A DNA stretch of 64,000 nt, taken from the NCBI GenBank assembly GCA_023402275.1, contig JAEXCH010000004.1, positions 1 to 64,000 of the forward strand, read 5' to 3'. A program made the position numbers and the translations under genes. Below, piece after piece: positions 44,602 through 53,504 of this stretch (the stretch's first letter is position 1; each line of letters begins with the position of its first letter). The notes under the pieces were generated by a model, which worked only from the letters and a program-made list of their open reading frames with translations, did no database searches and had not been told where the DNA came from. Origin of the DNA: Methanobacteriota archaeon (GTDB lineage Archaea > Thermoplasmatota > Thermoplasmata > Methanomassiliicoccales > Methanomethylophilaceae).

Positions 44602-45891
44602 TTACCTCTGACATAACGACCGCCACATGTCCTCTGACTCTGACAGTATGTTCTCTTCGTTCAAGGTAGTTACCTTCCTGTTCTCGAGGACGATGTCGCC
44701 CTGACATATCGTTGTCTTAACATTAGAGGATGACCCCGAGTAGATTATGTTCGATATCATGTTCTCCGGAAGCAGGGGCCTTATATTGGGCATCTTTCCA
44801 TCCAATATCACTATGTCCGCATACTTTCCGGATTCTGTCGATCCAAGACTATCCTGCATCCCTATCGCCTTTGCGGCATTTATCGTTGCGAAGTCCAGTA
44901 ATTCCTGTGCATTTGTCACCGTCGGGTCCCATCTGCTTGATTTTTGAAGAAGTCCCAGTGTCTTCATCTCCGCCATCATATCCAGGGTGTTGTTCGTAGT
45001 GTTGCCGTCGGTTCCGAATGTCACGTTTACACCATATCTCTGGAATTCTGGGATCGGTGCAACACCTCCGGTAGCAAGTTTCATGTTGGACACTGGGCAG
45101 GATGATATGGACATCTTCGCCTCTCCCATGAGCCTTACCTCATTCATGGTAAGCCATGCGGAGTGCGCTGCTATCGTCCTTTCACCAAGCACACCGATAT
45201 CGCTTAACCATTCGGCAGGCCTTCTTCCTGTCTTCTTCTTATGATCGTTGACCTCTCCTCTGGTCTCCGAGAGATGAAGTGTCAACGGTGCCTCCACTTC
45301 ATCGGAGAACTCCTTTGCACCTTTGCATGTATCCTCATTGCAGACATATACTCCCTGCAGACCTACGCCGGGGATTATCTTCCTCTTGCCTTTGAATGAT
45401 GAGTGGAAGTCCTTGCAGTTTCGAAGCGGATTACCTTTCTGTGTTGTCATCTCCTCATCCAGTACACACCAGCATAGGACCCCTCTCAATCCTGCTTCCA
45501 TCGTTGCCTTTGCTATGACGTCCTCGGAGTAATACATATCAACGAAGGTCGTAGTTCCGCTGCGCATCATCTCCATGCAGCCGATCTTCGTACCGATATC
45601 CAGATCCTTGTCTGTCCTCTCGGAATCGATCTTGAATACCTTACTCAGGAAATCCGGGAATGATATATCATCCACCACACCTTTCATCACCGACATCGCA
45701 ACATGTGTATGCGTGTTGATAAGTCCCGGGATGACAATATCCCCTGATGCATCGATCTCCTTGTCCGCTGATCCTTTATATTCACCGCCTACCGAGACTA
45801 TCCTCTCGCCATCTATGACGACGTCCCCTCTGAGAATCCTTCTCTGAGCATCCTGTGTAACTATCCATGCATCCCTGATGGCAATAATCAT
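44602..45891 (-). CDS. SAH/MTA/5'-deoxyadenosine deaminase-type amidohydrolase
   Basis: The 429-residue amidohydrolase shows IPGLINTHTHVAMSVMKG near residue 58 (HxH metal site), LHLSETRGE near 205, AAHSAWL near 240 and GTDGNTTNN near 295, matching the archaeal DadD/MtaD group that deaminates 5'-deoxyadenosine, S-adenosylhomocysteine and methylthioadenosine. This fits the heavy use of radical-SAM and methyl-transfer enzymes in methanogens. Its stop lies 2 bases before the PHP gene start, so the two are co-transcribed. Confidence 0.9.
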   Translation of the reverse strand: MIIAIRDAWIVTQDAQRRILRGDVVIDGERIVSVGGEYKGSADKEIDASGDIVIPGLINTHTHVAMSVMKGVVDDISFPDFLSKVFKIDSERTDKDLDIGTKIGCMEMMRSGTTTFVDMYYSEDVIAKATMEAGLRGVLCWCVLDEEMTTQKGNPLRNCKDFHSSFKGKRKIIPGVGLQGVYVCNEDTCKGAKEFSDEVEAPLTLHLSETRGEVNDHKKKTGRRPAEWLSDIGVLGERTIAAHSAWLTMNEVRLMGEAKMSISSCPVSNMKLATGGVAPIPEFQRYGVNVTFGTDGNTTNNTLDMMAEMKTLGLLQKSSRWDPTVTNAQELLDFATINAAKAIGMQDSLGSTESGKYADIVILDGKMPNIRPLLPENMISNIIYSGSSSNVKTTICQGDIVLENRKVTTLNEENILSESEDMWRSLCQR

Positions 45892-45971
45892 GCTAGGAGA
45901 TTTTCATCTATTCTAATAATCATTTCGCACCTTCTCAAAAAATGGATATATCTATATCACGATAGGATGTC

Positions 45972-46805
45972 ATGACATTCCGCATAGTTTTCTTGGGAAC
46001 GGGGGGTGGCAGACACACAACGATGTATCAGACCCGTTCGACAGGCGGAATGCTCATCGAACATGACGGCAAACATCTGCATATCGATCCGGGGCCAGGT
46101 GCACTGACGAATATGAAAAGGATACATTATGATCTTACCAGAACTGATTCGCTGATCGTATCACATGCCCATCCTGACCACTATTCGGATGCTGAGTCGG
46201 TGATCGAAGGCATGACCTTCGGCGGATGGAAGAGAAGGGGCCATCTGTATGGAAGCCCCACTGTGATCAACGGAATAGGTTCCATCGGGCCCTGCATATC
46301 GAATTATCACAAAGGCGTCTTGGAGAACATAACCATACTCGAACCCGGACTCACGCTGAACATAGACGGGATGATGACCGAGATATGCCATGCCAACCAC
46401 AGCGACCCGACCAATGTCGGATTCAAGTTCGACAGCGGTTCTGGGATTGTATCCTATGTCAGCGATACAAGCTTTTCAACGGACATAGCCGAACAATACA
46501 TAGGGAGTCGCGTCCTCATATTACCTGTCACAACACCGGACAACATGCGCATACCCTATCACCTCTGTACAGAGGATGCTGCTTCGTTCATTGATATCGT
46601 CAGGCCGGAACTTGCCGTTTTCATCCATCTGGGGATAGTCATGATAAAGAGGGGCCCTGAGAGACAGGCACTGAACACAGAGTCCAAAACCGGTGTAAGA
46701 ACCATTTCCGTCAACGATCTGGATGTCGTTGAGATAGGAAAGGATATCACCATCTCACGATCCAAGACCTATGACGATCTTTGGATACCGGAATCATCCC
46801 CATAA
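45972..46805 (+). CDS. MBL-fold metallo-hydrolase
   Basis: The 277-residue protein starts with FRIVFLGTGGGRH and has the binuclear metal motif SHAHPDHYSD near residue 60, with later ligands at HANHSD near 142 and DTS near 165. The layout is close to the RNase Z/PhnP-like branch, but the tRNA-binding exosite of RNase Z is not apparent, so I do not assign tRNA processing. It is cytoplasmic and monocistronic, reading away from the deaminase gene. Confidence 0.83.
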   Translation: MTFRIVFLGTGGGRHTTMYQTRSTGGMLIEHDGKHLHIDPGPGALTNMKRIHYDLTRTDSLIVSHAHPDHYSDAESVIEGMTFGGWKRRGHLYGSPTVINGIGSIGPCISNYHKGVLENITILEPGLTLNIDGMMTEICHANHSDPTNVGFKFDSGSGIVSYVSDTSFSTDIAEQYIGSRVLILPVTTPDNMRIPYHLCTEDAASFIDIVRPELAVFIHLGIVMIKRGPERQALNTESKTGVRTISVNDLDVVEIGKDITISRSKTYDDLWIPESSP

Positions 46806-46854
46806 GCATATTACATCGGATAATGCTTAAATCCTGAACACGTATGTTCCAGCA

Positions 46855-48177
46855 ATGAGCGTGGAATCCAAGGTGTTGGAGAGGATAAGGCCTACTGCAG
46901 AGGAGACAGAGCATATCCGCAATGCCGCAGAGAGACTTAGGAAAGAGGTCCTGGAATACGTATCATCCCATGACATGGATGTGGAGGTACGTTTCGTTGG
47001 GTCCTACGCAAAAGGAACATACCTCTCAGATCCGGATCTGGACCTTTTCCTGATGTTCCCTGAGGACCTTCCGATGAAGGAACTGGAAAGATTAGGTCTT
47101 CTTGTCGGGGAGGAGGTCATACACGGTACGAAGATGTATGCCGAACACCCCTACACACGCGGCGTCTATGACGGCGTGGATGTTGATCTGGTCCCAAGCT
47201 ACAAGATATCGACCACCGAAAGACTAAGGTCCGCCGTTGACCGCACGCCGTTCCATACCAGATACATACTTGAGAACCTGAAGGACGAGCAGAAGGATGA
47301 GGTGAGACTCCTAAAGAAGTTCATGAAGGGGATAGGGGTATACGGCGCAGAGCCCAACACCAGAGGGTTCTCCGGATACATGTGCGAACTCCTTGTCCTT
47401 CACTACGGCAGTTTCAGGAATGTTCTGGAGGGAGCAAGCGGATGGAAGGAAGGTACCACCCTCTCGATAGATAAGAAAGGACCTCCGATAATAGGTTCCT
47501 TGATAGTATATGATCCGGTGGATCAAAAGAGGAATGTCGCATCCGCAGTGCACATAGATACATTGGCATTGTTCATAGTTGCAGCAAAGGCATACCTGTC
47601 CTCGCCTTCGGAGAAGTTCTTCTTCCCTGTTGACAGGAAACCTCTTTCACGTGATGACTTGCAACGTATGTCCGAAAGGAACGGTTCCAGGATAATCACG
47701 GTGGTCTTTGAGAGGCCGGATGTGGTAGAGGACAACCTGTATTCACAGCTTTGGAAGACACGTTATGCCCTTACACGCAAGCTCAACGACTTCGATTACA
47801 ATGTCCTTAGAGCGATCCATGAGATGTATGATGAGACATTGGAGATAGCATTCGAAATAGAACGCGATATCCTGTCCAAGACATACAAACACACAGGTCC
47901 GCCGGTTTGGGTGAAGGCAGCCGATTCCTTCCTGTCCAAATGGAGGAATAACATCTATGGTCCGCCTTTCATAGAGGACGGATGCTGGAATGTGATAGCG
48001 GAAAGGATGTACTTCACAGCGAAGGAGATGCTTGCTGACGAAGCAGCGGTATCAGGGATAGGTAGGGAGATAGATCCACGTAACATGAGGATCAGGGATC
48101 ATGATTCGTCCCTCAACGAGACCGACCCCCTTCTTCTGACAGAATTAATGGATCCGAAACAAAGTTGGGAAGTTTGA
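46855..48177 (+). CDS. cca: CCA-adding enzyme (tRNA nucleotidyltransferase, archaeal class I)
   Basis: The 440-residue protein has the class I nucleotidyltransferase motif FVGSYAKGTYLSDPDLDLFL near residue 43-62, with the two catalytic Asp residues, followed by the archaeal central (about 150-260) and tail domains. It adds or repairs the 3' CCA of tRNAs without a template. In this window tRNA-Ser, tRNA-Tyr and tRNA-Val(CAC) encode their own CCA while tRNA-Leu, tRNA-Val(TAC) and tRNA-Gly do not, so both synthesis and repair would be needed. Confidence 0.96.
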   Translation: MSVESKVLERIRPTAEETEHIRNAAERLRKEVLEYVSSHDMDVEVRFVGSYAKGTYLSDPDLDLFLMFPEDLPMKELERLGLLVGEEVIHGTKMYAEHPYTRGVYDGVDVDLVPSYKISTTERLRSAVDRTPFHTRYILENLKDEQKDEVRLLKKFMKGIGVYGAEPNTRGFSGYMCELLVLHYGSFRNVLEGASGWKEGTTLSIDKKGPPIIGSLIVYDPVDQKRNVASAVHIDTLALFIVAAKAYLSSPSEKFFFPVDRKPLSRDDLQRMSERNGSRIITVVFERPDVVEDNLYSQLWKTRYALTRKLNDFDYNVLRAIHEMYDETLEIAFEIERDILSKTYKHTGPPVWVKAADSFLSKWRNNIYGPPFIEDGCWNVIAERMYFTAKEMLADEAAVSGIGREIDPRNMRIRDHDSSLNETDPLLLTELMDPKQSWEV

Positions 48178-48181
48178 CCCT

Positions 48182-48547
48182 TTATGCAAAGGGTGCATTT
48201 ATTCCTACTATGCAAATACCGAGTGCCAGCATAAGGAACAATAGGTAATTTGCCAACATGGTCTTGGTTTCCAGAAGGTCCACGCGGAATCCCATGAGCA
48301 TCAGAAGTTTCTTCATTGCCAATACGACAAGGAATGATATTGCTGTGGCGATCATCCAATAGCTGTGATTTATATTGCAGATAATAGCACCGACCACACC
48401 TACTATGAAGGCCAATCCCGTTATCACGAACAGGACCTTCGTTCCATAGACGTCCTTGAGAATGAATTCACGCTCATCGAACTCGGACGGAGCGAACTCA
48501 TATTCCTCCTCTTTCTCCTCGATTATGCGTCTTTTCTTCTTCGCCAT
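48182..48547 (-). CDS. Small three-helix membrane protein
   Basis: The 121-residue protein starts with a charged cytoplasmic stretch (KKKRRIIEEKEEEYEF), then three hydrophobic helices (about 40-58, 65-83 and 98-117). I recognise no family. It converges with the cca gene, 4 bases from its stop. The ATG at 48547 lies one or two bases from the predicted transcript start of the divergent palindromic promoter at 48569-48588, so the mRNA is probably leaderless; a longer in-frame start upstream would lie ahead of that point. Confidence 0.75.
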   Translation of the reverse strand: MAKKKRRIIEEKEEEYEFAPSEFDEREFILKDVYGTKVLFVITGLAFIVGVVGAIICNINHSYWMIATAISFLVVLAMKKLLMLMGFRVDLLETKTMLANYLLFLMLALGICIVGINAPFA

Positions 48548-48568
48548 GCTTCCACTGATTCTTAACAA

Positions 48569-48588
48569 CAATATAAACGTTTATATTG
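48569..48588. promoter_or_regulatory. Perfect 20-bp palindrome formed by two back-to-back TATA boxes
   Basis: CAATATAAACGTTTATATTG reads the same on both strands and gives a TATA box in each direction. The minus-strand copy would start the small membrane protein gene without a leader. radA has its own TATA-like GCTTAAATACA (about 48638-48648), 33 bases before its ATG. Confidence 0.55.
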
Positions 48589-48679
48589 AGCGGCCTGTCG
48601 GATCCACTTTCGGATTATTCGGATACCTTTTGATTTAGCTTAAATACATAGGCCCGCATGAAGAATCGAGTGATTAACA

Positions 48680-49621
48680 ATGGCCACAAAAACCCTAGAG
48701 GACATACCAGGAGTAGGACCAGCCATAGCAGAGAAACTCCGTGAAGCAGGGTATACTGAACTTATGGCCATTGCTGTCGCATCACCGAAAGAGCTTGCAG
48801 AGACCTGTGAGATCGGTGAGAAGAAGGCAATGGACATCATTGAAGGTGCTAAGCTTTGTGCGGATATTGGCGGTTTTGAGACAGGGGATAACATCCTTGA
48901 ACGCAGAAAATCGATAACCAAACTCACAACGGGATCCAAAGCATTTGATGAACTCATGAACGGCGGACTTGAGAGCCAATCCATCGTGGAATTCTTCGGA
49001 GAGTTCGGAAGCTGTAAGACGCAGGTCTGTTTCCAGCTTGCTGTGAACGCGACCCTTCCCGAGGAAAGGGGAGGATTGGACTCCGACGTCATAATAATCG
49101 ATACAGAGAACACCTTCAGGCCTGAAAGGATCATCCAGATGTCGAACTACCTCGGAGTGGATCCGGAGGATACGTTGAGAAGGATCCATGTTGCAAGAGC
49201 ATTCAATTCACAACATCAGGTGCTGCTTGTGGACAAAGCGATCGAACTGGCACAGGAGAAGAAGATCAGGCTCATGATAGTCGATTCGCTGACATCCCAC
49301 TTCAGAGCGGAATATCTGGGAAGAGGGGCATTGGCCGAAAGACAGCAGATCCTGAACCGCCACATGCACGACCTTCTTAATTTCGCAACCCTCAACAATG
49401 CGGTCATAGCTGTTACAAATCAGGTCGCCGCAAAACCCGATGCATTCTTCGGTGATCCCACCCGACCGATAGGGGGACACGTTGTAGGACACACCGCAAC
49501 ATTCAGATTATATCTGAGAAAAGGTAAGGCTGGAAAGAGAATAGCCAGACTTATTGATTCGCCGAACCTTCCTGAAGGAGAGGCAGTGTTCATGGTGACC
49601 GAAGATGGTATTAAGGACTGA
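48680..49621 (+). CDS. radA: DNA repair and recombination protein RadA
   Basis: The 313-residue recombinase has an N-terminal helix-hairpin-helix domain (LEDIPGVGPAIAEKLREAGY) and the RecA/Rad51 core: Walker A GEFGSCKTQ near residue 112 (Cys in place of the more usual Gly/Ser at one position), Walker B-like IRLMIVDSLTSHFRAEY near 205, and L2-region residues after that. It forms filaments on single-stranded DNA and catalyses strand exchange. Length is normal for archaeal RadA. A hairpin right after the stop overlaps the start of the next gene. Confidence 0.97.
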   Translation: MATKTLEDIPGVGPAIAEKLREAGYTELMAIAVASPKELAETCEIGEKKAMDIIEGAKLCADIGGFETGDNILERRKSITKLTTGSKAFDELMNGGLESQSIVEFFGEFGSCKTQVCFQLAVNATLPEERGGLDSDVIIIDTENTFRPERIIQMSNYLGVDPEDTLRRIHVARAFNSQHQVLLVDKAIELAQEKKIRLMIVDSLTSHFRAEYLGRGALAERQQILNRHMHDLLNFATLNNAVIAVTNQVAAKPDAFFGDPTRPIGGHVVGHTATFRLYLRKGKAGKRIARLIDSPNLPEGEAVFMVTEDGIKD

Positions 49622-49629
49622 GTACTAAA

Positions 49630-49657
49630 GGGGTCCGTGGACCCCACTTTCTTTTTT
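49630..49657 (+). terminator. Hairpin-T-tract after radA, containing the next gene's start codon
   Basis: GGGGTCC (49630-49636) pairs with GGACCCC (49639-49645), followed by a T-rich run to 49657. The GTG start of trmG10 (49637-49639) is in the loop and stem, so the element may end radA transcripts, hide the downstream start, or both. Confidence 0.6.
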
Positions 49658-50635
49658 GAACTGTCCGGCGAATCGAAGGATATGCCTGCCGCTGAAGCAA
49701 AGAAATGCATTGAAGCGGAATGCGACAGTTTCGATATCATCTCAGAAGGACCGGGGTACATTATCGCCTCTTTCCCTGAAGAGAAACTTGACGACATCGC
49801 GGATCGTATCGCATTGACCCATTCAATAGGGAGATACATCGGAACATACGACCCCGACAATGCAGCATATCTGTTCGACCTGGAACTGCCTGACGGGACA
49901 TTTGCCATAAGAGCAAAAAGATTCGAAGGAATGATGAAGGATATCGATTCTCAGAAGATAATAAGGGATATCGGCGGAATATTCTCAAGAACAAATGATG
50001 TCGATCTTAAGGACCCCGAGATAATAATAAGGATGCAGATGTGCGACATGTTACATCTTTACATTGAGGAAAGGACTATCGATCGGAACCTTCTTGAGAC
50101 AAGGAAAGTAAGCGAGAGGCCGTTCTTCTCCCCCATATCCCTTCATCCCAAATATGCCAGGGCATTGATCAATCTGACCGGTGCAAGGAGAGGGTCCATT
50201 GTTCTGGACCCATTCTGTGGTACAGGAGGGCTGGTCATTGAGGCCGCTTCAATGGGAATGATCACGATAGCCTCTGATTTCGATGAGGAAATGGTGATAG
50301 GTACCATGGAGAACATGGAATTCTACGGATTGGATCTTGACGACCATGAGGTCATCGATATAAAAGATATTCCGGAAAGATTCCATGACATAGACATCGT
50401 TGTAACAGATCCCCCATACGGAAGATCGACACGAACAGGAGGAGAGGATGCTGCGGACATCCAAAGGATAGCTATGTCCAAGATACCGAAGGTCCTGAAA
50501 CATAACGGTAAGGCGGGGATAATCCTCCCGTATGAATCAGGACCGACCGCCATGGAACTTGAAAGTGTATTCAAACAACATGTCCACGGTTCACTGTCCA
50601 GATATTACCATGTGTTCAAGAACACCGAACAGTAA
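49637..50635 (+). CDS. trmG10: tRNA (guanine(10)-N2)-methyltransferase Trm-G10
   Basis: The 332-residue protein has an N-terminal THUMP-like RNA-binding part (residues about 50-145) and a Rossmann methyltransferase domain with VLDPFCGTGGLVIEAASMG near 190-208 (SAM site) and TDPPYGRST near 255 (N-methylation motif DPPY). Archaeal Trm-G10 makes m2G and m2,2G at tRNA position 10, dependent on THUMP recognition of the 3' CCA end. The only start consistent with FFFELSGE near the N-terminus is the GTG at 49637, which lies inside a hairpin. Confidence 0.9.
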   Translation: MDPTFFFELSGESKDMPAAEAKKCIEAECDSFDIISEGPGYIIASFPEEKLDDIADRIALTHSIGRYIGTYDPDNAAYLFDLELPDGTFAIRAKRFEGMMKDIDSQKIIRDIGGIFSRTNDVDLKDPEIIIRMQMCDMLHLYIEERTIDRNLLETRKVSERPFFSPISLHPKYARALINLTGARRGSIVLDPFCGTGGLVIEAASMGMITIASDFDEEMVIGTMENMEFYGLDLDDHEVIDIKDIPERFHDIDIVVTDPPYGRSTRTGGEDAADIQRIAMSKIPKVLKHNGKAGIILPYESGPTAMELESVFKQHVHGSLSRYYHVFKNTEQ

Positions 50636-50665
50636 GTATTTTAACATCGACCCTATCATAAAAAT

Positions 50666-51478
50666 GTGAACAGATATCTCCGCCTGTTCAGGTTCGGCAA
50701 CGGCCTGATGGGAATACTGGGAGTGGTCATAGGAGCATTCATTGCTGTCGGCTTTGACATCGTCGACCATGTCCTGAACCTTGTGATCGCCTCGCTCGTG
50801 GTAGTTATATTCATGGCGGGAGGTAACTCTCTGAACGATTACATCGACAGAGAGATCGATAAGACAGCCCACCCTGACAGACCGCTTCCTAAAGGTGAGA
50901 TACAGCCAAAGACCGCACTTATCCTCGGCATATCCGGAATATTGGCGGCAACTGTCCTTTCTGTGGCAATGATGTCCGTAACGGTCACTATTGTTGTGAT
51001 CATCTCTGCAGCTCTTATGATCTCATACGAGATGTTCCTTAAGCAGAGAGGGTTCGTAGGCAATCTTACGATCGCTCTGTTGACGGGGATGATCTTCCTT
51101 TTCGGCGGTGCTGTGGTCGGGAACCTGGAAGGCAACATCATAATCGCAGCAATGGCCATACTTGTGAGCATAGGAAGAGAGATAGCAAAGGACATACAGG
51201 ACATGTCATCGGATGAGGGAAGGAACACACTGCCCATGATGATAGGCGTCAGGAATGCATCCATTGTAGCCGCCATATTCTTCATATTGGGTCCGATATT
51301 GAGTGTTTGGCCCCTTATCGATCAAAGCTTCGGTTGGCTCTATTGTCTTGTATTCGTAGCAGATGCAATCTTTATTTATAGTGCATGTATCATTTTCCGC
51401 AAAGCAGATGTGTCACAGAGAATGGCGAAGATAGCAATGTTCATCGCACTTGTGGCATTCGTGTTAGGTGTTATCTGA
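50666..51478 (+). CDS. Digeranylgeranylglyceryl phosphate synthase (UbiA family)
   Basis: The 270-residue membrane protein has about eight helices and both Asp-rich motifs of UbiA prenyltransferases: NDYIDREIDKTAHPDRPL near residue 58 and DIQDMSSDEGRNTLP near 175. It attaches the second geranylgeranyl group in archaeal membrane lipid synthesis. The start is GTG at 50666. Its stop overlaps the start of the gene for the first ether-bond enzyme (TGATG), so the two successive lipid steps are encoded together. Confidence 0.94.
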   Translation: MNRYLRLFRFGNGLMGILGVVIGAFIAVGFDIVDHVLNLVIASLVVVIFMAGGNSLNDYIDREIDKTAHPDRPLPKGEIQPKTALILGISGILAATVLSVAMMSVTVTIVVIISAALMISYEMFLKQRGFVGNLTIALLTGMIFLFGGAVVGNLEGNIIIAAMAILVSIGREIAKDIQDMSSDEGRNTLPMMIGVRNASIVAAIFFILGPILSVWPLIDQSFGWLYCLVFVADAIFIYSACIIFRKADVSQRMAKIAMFIALVAFVLGVI

Positions 51479-52215
51479 TGGAAGTGAAAAAATATCTTAT
51501 TGATAAGATGAAAGAGGGGACCATCCATTTGGCACTCCTTGACCCTGATAAACAAGATAGTCAGGAGGCTGCCGACATCGCACGCAAGATCAAAGAAGCT
51601 GGTACAGACGGAATAATGATCGGCGGTTCCACAGGCGTAACCAACGAGAACCTAAGTGATACTGCAAGATCCATCAAGGAGTCCTCAGGCCTTCCGACGA
51701 TACATTTCCCCGGAAGCCCAAATGCACTTTCCAAAGAGGTTGACTCCATATTCTTCATGAGTATGGTGAACAGTACCGACCCATTCTGGATAATAAATGC
51801 CCAGGCAGGTGCTGCGATATATATCAGAAAACTTGGCATAGAGACTCTCTCCCTAGGATACATAATAGTTGAACCCGGCATGAAGGTTGGAGAAGTAGGT
51901 AAGGCAAAGCCGATCAAACATGATGAGATCGATAAGGCTGTTGGATATGCACTTGCCTGCGAGATGTTCGGAATGGACTTCGTCTATCTGGAGGCCGGGA
52001 GCGGCGCAGATGTGCCTGTTCCACCGAACATGATATCTGCAGTAAAGAGATCGATATCCATACCGCTGATCGTGGGAGGCGGCATACGTACACCCGAAGC
52101 GGCCGAGGCCGCAAGACTCGCAGGTGCGGATGCGATAGTCACCGGAACATTCATCGAGAACTGCTCCGATAACACATTACTAAGATCTGTCGTACAGGCA
52201 TCCAAAGGCAGGTAA
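51478..52215 (+). CDS. Geranylgeranylglyceryl phosphate synthase
   Basis: The 245-residue TIM-barrel protein matches GGGPS of the PcrB-related group: HLALLDPDKQDSQEA near residue 18, DGIMIGGSTGVT near 45, YLEAGSGADVPVP near 165 and PLIVGGGIRTPEAA near 195 with the phosphate-binding loop. It joins geranylgeranyl diphosphate to sn-glycerol-1-phosphate, the committed step of archaeal lipids. The ATG at 51478 overlaps the stop of the UbiA-family gene, which catalyses the next step. A short zinc protein gene begins one base after its stop. Confidence 0.96.
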   Translation: MEVKKYLIDKMKEGTIHLALLDPDKQDSQEAADIARKIKEAGTDGIMIGGSTGVTNENLSDTARSIKESSGLPTIHFPGSPNALSKEVDSIFFMSMVNSTDPFWIINAQAGAAIYIRKLGIETLSLGYIIVEPGMKVGEVGKAKPIKHDEIDKAVGYALACEMFGMDFVYLEAGSGADVPVPPNMISAVKRSISIPLIVGGGIRTPEAAEAARLAGADAIVTGTFIENCSDNTLLRSVVQASKGR

Positions 52216-52216
52216 A

Positions 52217-52561
52217 ATGTCAGAAGAACCGGCATACAGGAAACCGATATCCCCTAAGGCCCCAATGTGGCTGACTCCGGAGGAAAGATCCGCTAACATA
52301 ACCAAGGAGTTGAAGGTAGCGGCGAAAAGGTTCCTTTGCCCAAGCTGTGGAAAGGAGTTCAGTCTGTTCCAATCCAGGGCAATAGCATGCAAATACTGTT
52401 CCAAGGCAAATCAGAACTGCCCGAACGTCCGCTGTCCTCACTGTGACAAGGAATTCCCGATACAGGGATTCATCGTACCTGAAAAGGATGACAGGGTCCA
52501 CATGAACGCCTATACGGACAAGGTGTTCAACAAGTATGAGGATTCATACAACAGAAGATGA
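52217..52561 (+). CDS. Small zinc-ribbon protein of unknown function
   Basis: The 114-residue protein holds two CxxC pairs with extra cysteines in residues 41-77 (FLCPSCGKEF, ACKYCSKANQNC, CPHCDKEF), probably a double zinc ribbon, flanked by charged tails. It starts one base after the GGGPS stop and is presumably the last gene of that operon. It converges with the PPC-domain gene, sharing no spacer. I cannot link it to a known family; a nucleic-acid or protein adaptor is the usual guess for such a protein. Confidence 0.75.
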   Translation: MSEEPAYRKPISPKAPMWLTPEERSANITKELKVAAKRFLCPSCGKEFSLFQSRAIACKYCSKANQNCPNVRCPHCDKEFPIQGFIVPEKDDRVHMNAYTDKVFNKYEDSYNRR

Positions 52562-53008
52562 TCACTCTATCTCGAGTATCCTCATTCCCGTTCTATCGTC
52601 CTTCTTTCTGACGGCTCCATTTCCAATGAGCTCCATTATGATCACCTCAAGGACCAGCCATGCTATGACTCCGGCCCTCAGACAACCTGTGACCGCTCCT
52701 CCGTCCCTTCCTGCGGATCCATGCATATGCATCATGGGGTCGCCGTTCTCATCCAAGAATACCGTACCCGTGGCTGTAAGTTCATGAGGTTCTGTGATCG
52801 TGTGTATGATGGGGATTATCCCATCATCGACAGGGACCTCCGGACCGACGGTCATCTTTGAACCTGGGCCTATACCGCCTACAGCACTTACGAATGCATT
52901 CTCTATCCCATTCTCAAGAACGAATGCCTCTATGGCCTCATGAAGGACCTCTCCTGTCTCCAATCTAAGTATGAATGTCCTGCCGATGGACATCTCAACG
53001 GATCTCAT
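52562..53008 (-). CDS. PPC (DUF296) domain protein
   Basis: The 148-residue protein is a single PPC/DUF296 domain: FVSAVGGIGPGSKM near residue 40 and MHMHGSAGRDGGAVTGCLRAG near 95-113 include conserved His and Gly residues that line a trimer interface metal/ligand pocket. In plants the domain is fused to AT-hooks; stand-alone prokaryotic forms have poorly known roles. A second in-frame ATG (MSIGRT, five codons in) is a possible start. It lies 8 bases after a small basic protein gene on the same strand. Confidence 0.83.
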   Translation of the reverse strand: MRSVEMSIGRTFILRLETGEVLHEAIEAFVLENGIENAFVSAVGGIGPGSKMTVGPEVPVDDGIIPIIHTITEPHELTATGTVFLDENGDPMMHMHGSAGRDGGAVTGCLRAGVIAWLVLEVIIMELIGNGAVRKKDDRTGMRILEIE

Positions 53009-53015
53009 GGACCCA

Positions 53016-53375
53016 TCAACGATATTTGCTGTATTTATCCATTAGTCTGCTGATTCTGTCGTATTCCTCTTTGGTGAGGTCTCCAGAATCCAAAAATGTC
53101 TTTGCGAATTCCTTGGCATCCTTGGTGGATACCCTTGATGCCTTCGCGATGATGGATGCAAGGAAGGATGATGCTTTTGAGGGATCCATGGCAGAAGCCG
53201 AAAGGACCTCATTCATATCATATTTGAACGGAGCTAATCTATGGGTGTTGAGCATCGCCTGCCTTTTGTTGCTATCTTTCGATTTTGGTTTGGCTCTTTT
53301 GCCTGTTTGTTTGTTGGGCGATGTTTTATACTGTGCAGGGGCTTTCTTAGCCGGACTGTCCTTTGATTCTACCAA
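53016..53375 (-). CDS. Small basic protein with SHOCT-like C-terminus
   Basis: The 119-residue protein has a Lys/Pro/Ser-rich, probably disordered first half (KKAPAQYKTSPNKQTGKRAK) and a helical second half. Its last 25 residues (LDSGDLTKEEYDRISRLMDK) look like the SHOCT motif, a short C-terminal helical module often linked to oligomerisation. It is probably co-transcribed with the PPC gene. A long ORF on the opposite strand in this stretch has unlikely composition and is not called. Function is unknown. Confidence 0.65.
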   Translation of the reverse strand: MVESKDSPAKKAPAQYKTSPNKQTGKRAKPKSKDSNKRQAMLNTHRLAPFKYDMNEVLSASAMDPSKASSFLASIIAKASRVSTKDAKEFAKTFLDSGDLTKEEYDRISRLMDKYSKYR

Positions 53376-53504
53376 GACGATTACTCCAAATCCATGACCT
53401 CATTATCTTATTTAATAGTCTCTGGTCAAATAAGACATTCCCAAGATGCTATGACCGCCCTTTTACGAGATAGATTATACTAAATATTTACCCCGACTAT
53501 AGGG

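Noticed and set aside
52975..53397. A 140-codon plus-strand ORF opposite the SHOCT-like gene
   Set aside because: It is the complement of a better minus-strand gene whose start, operon position and composition fit; the plus ORF begins inside the PPC gene.
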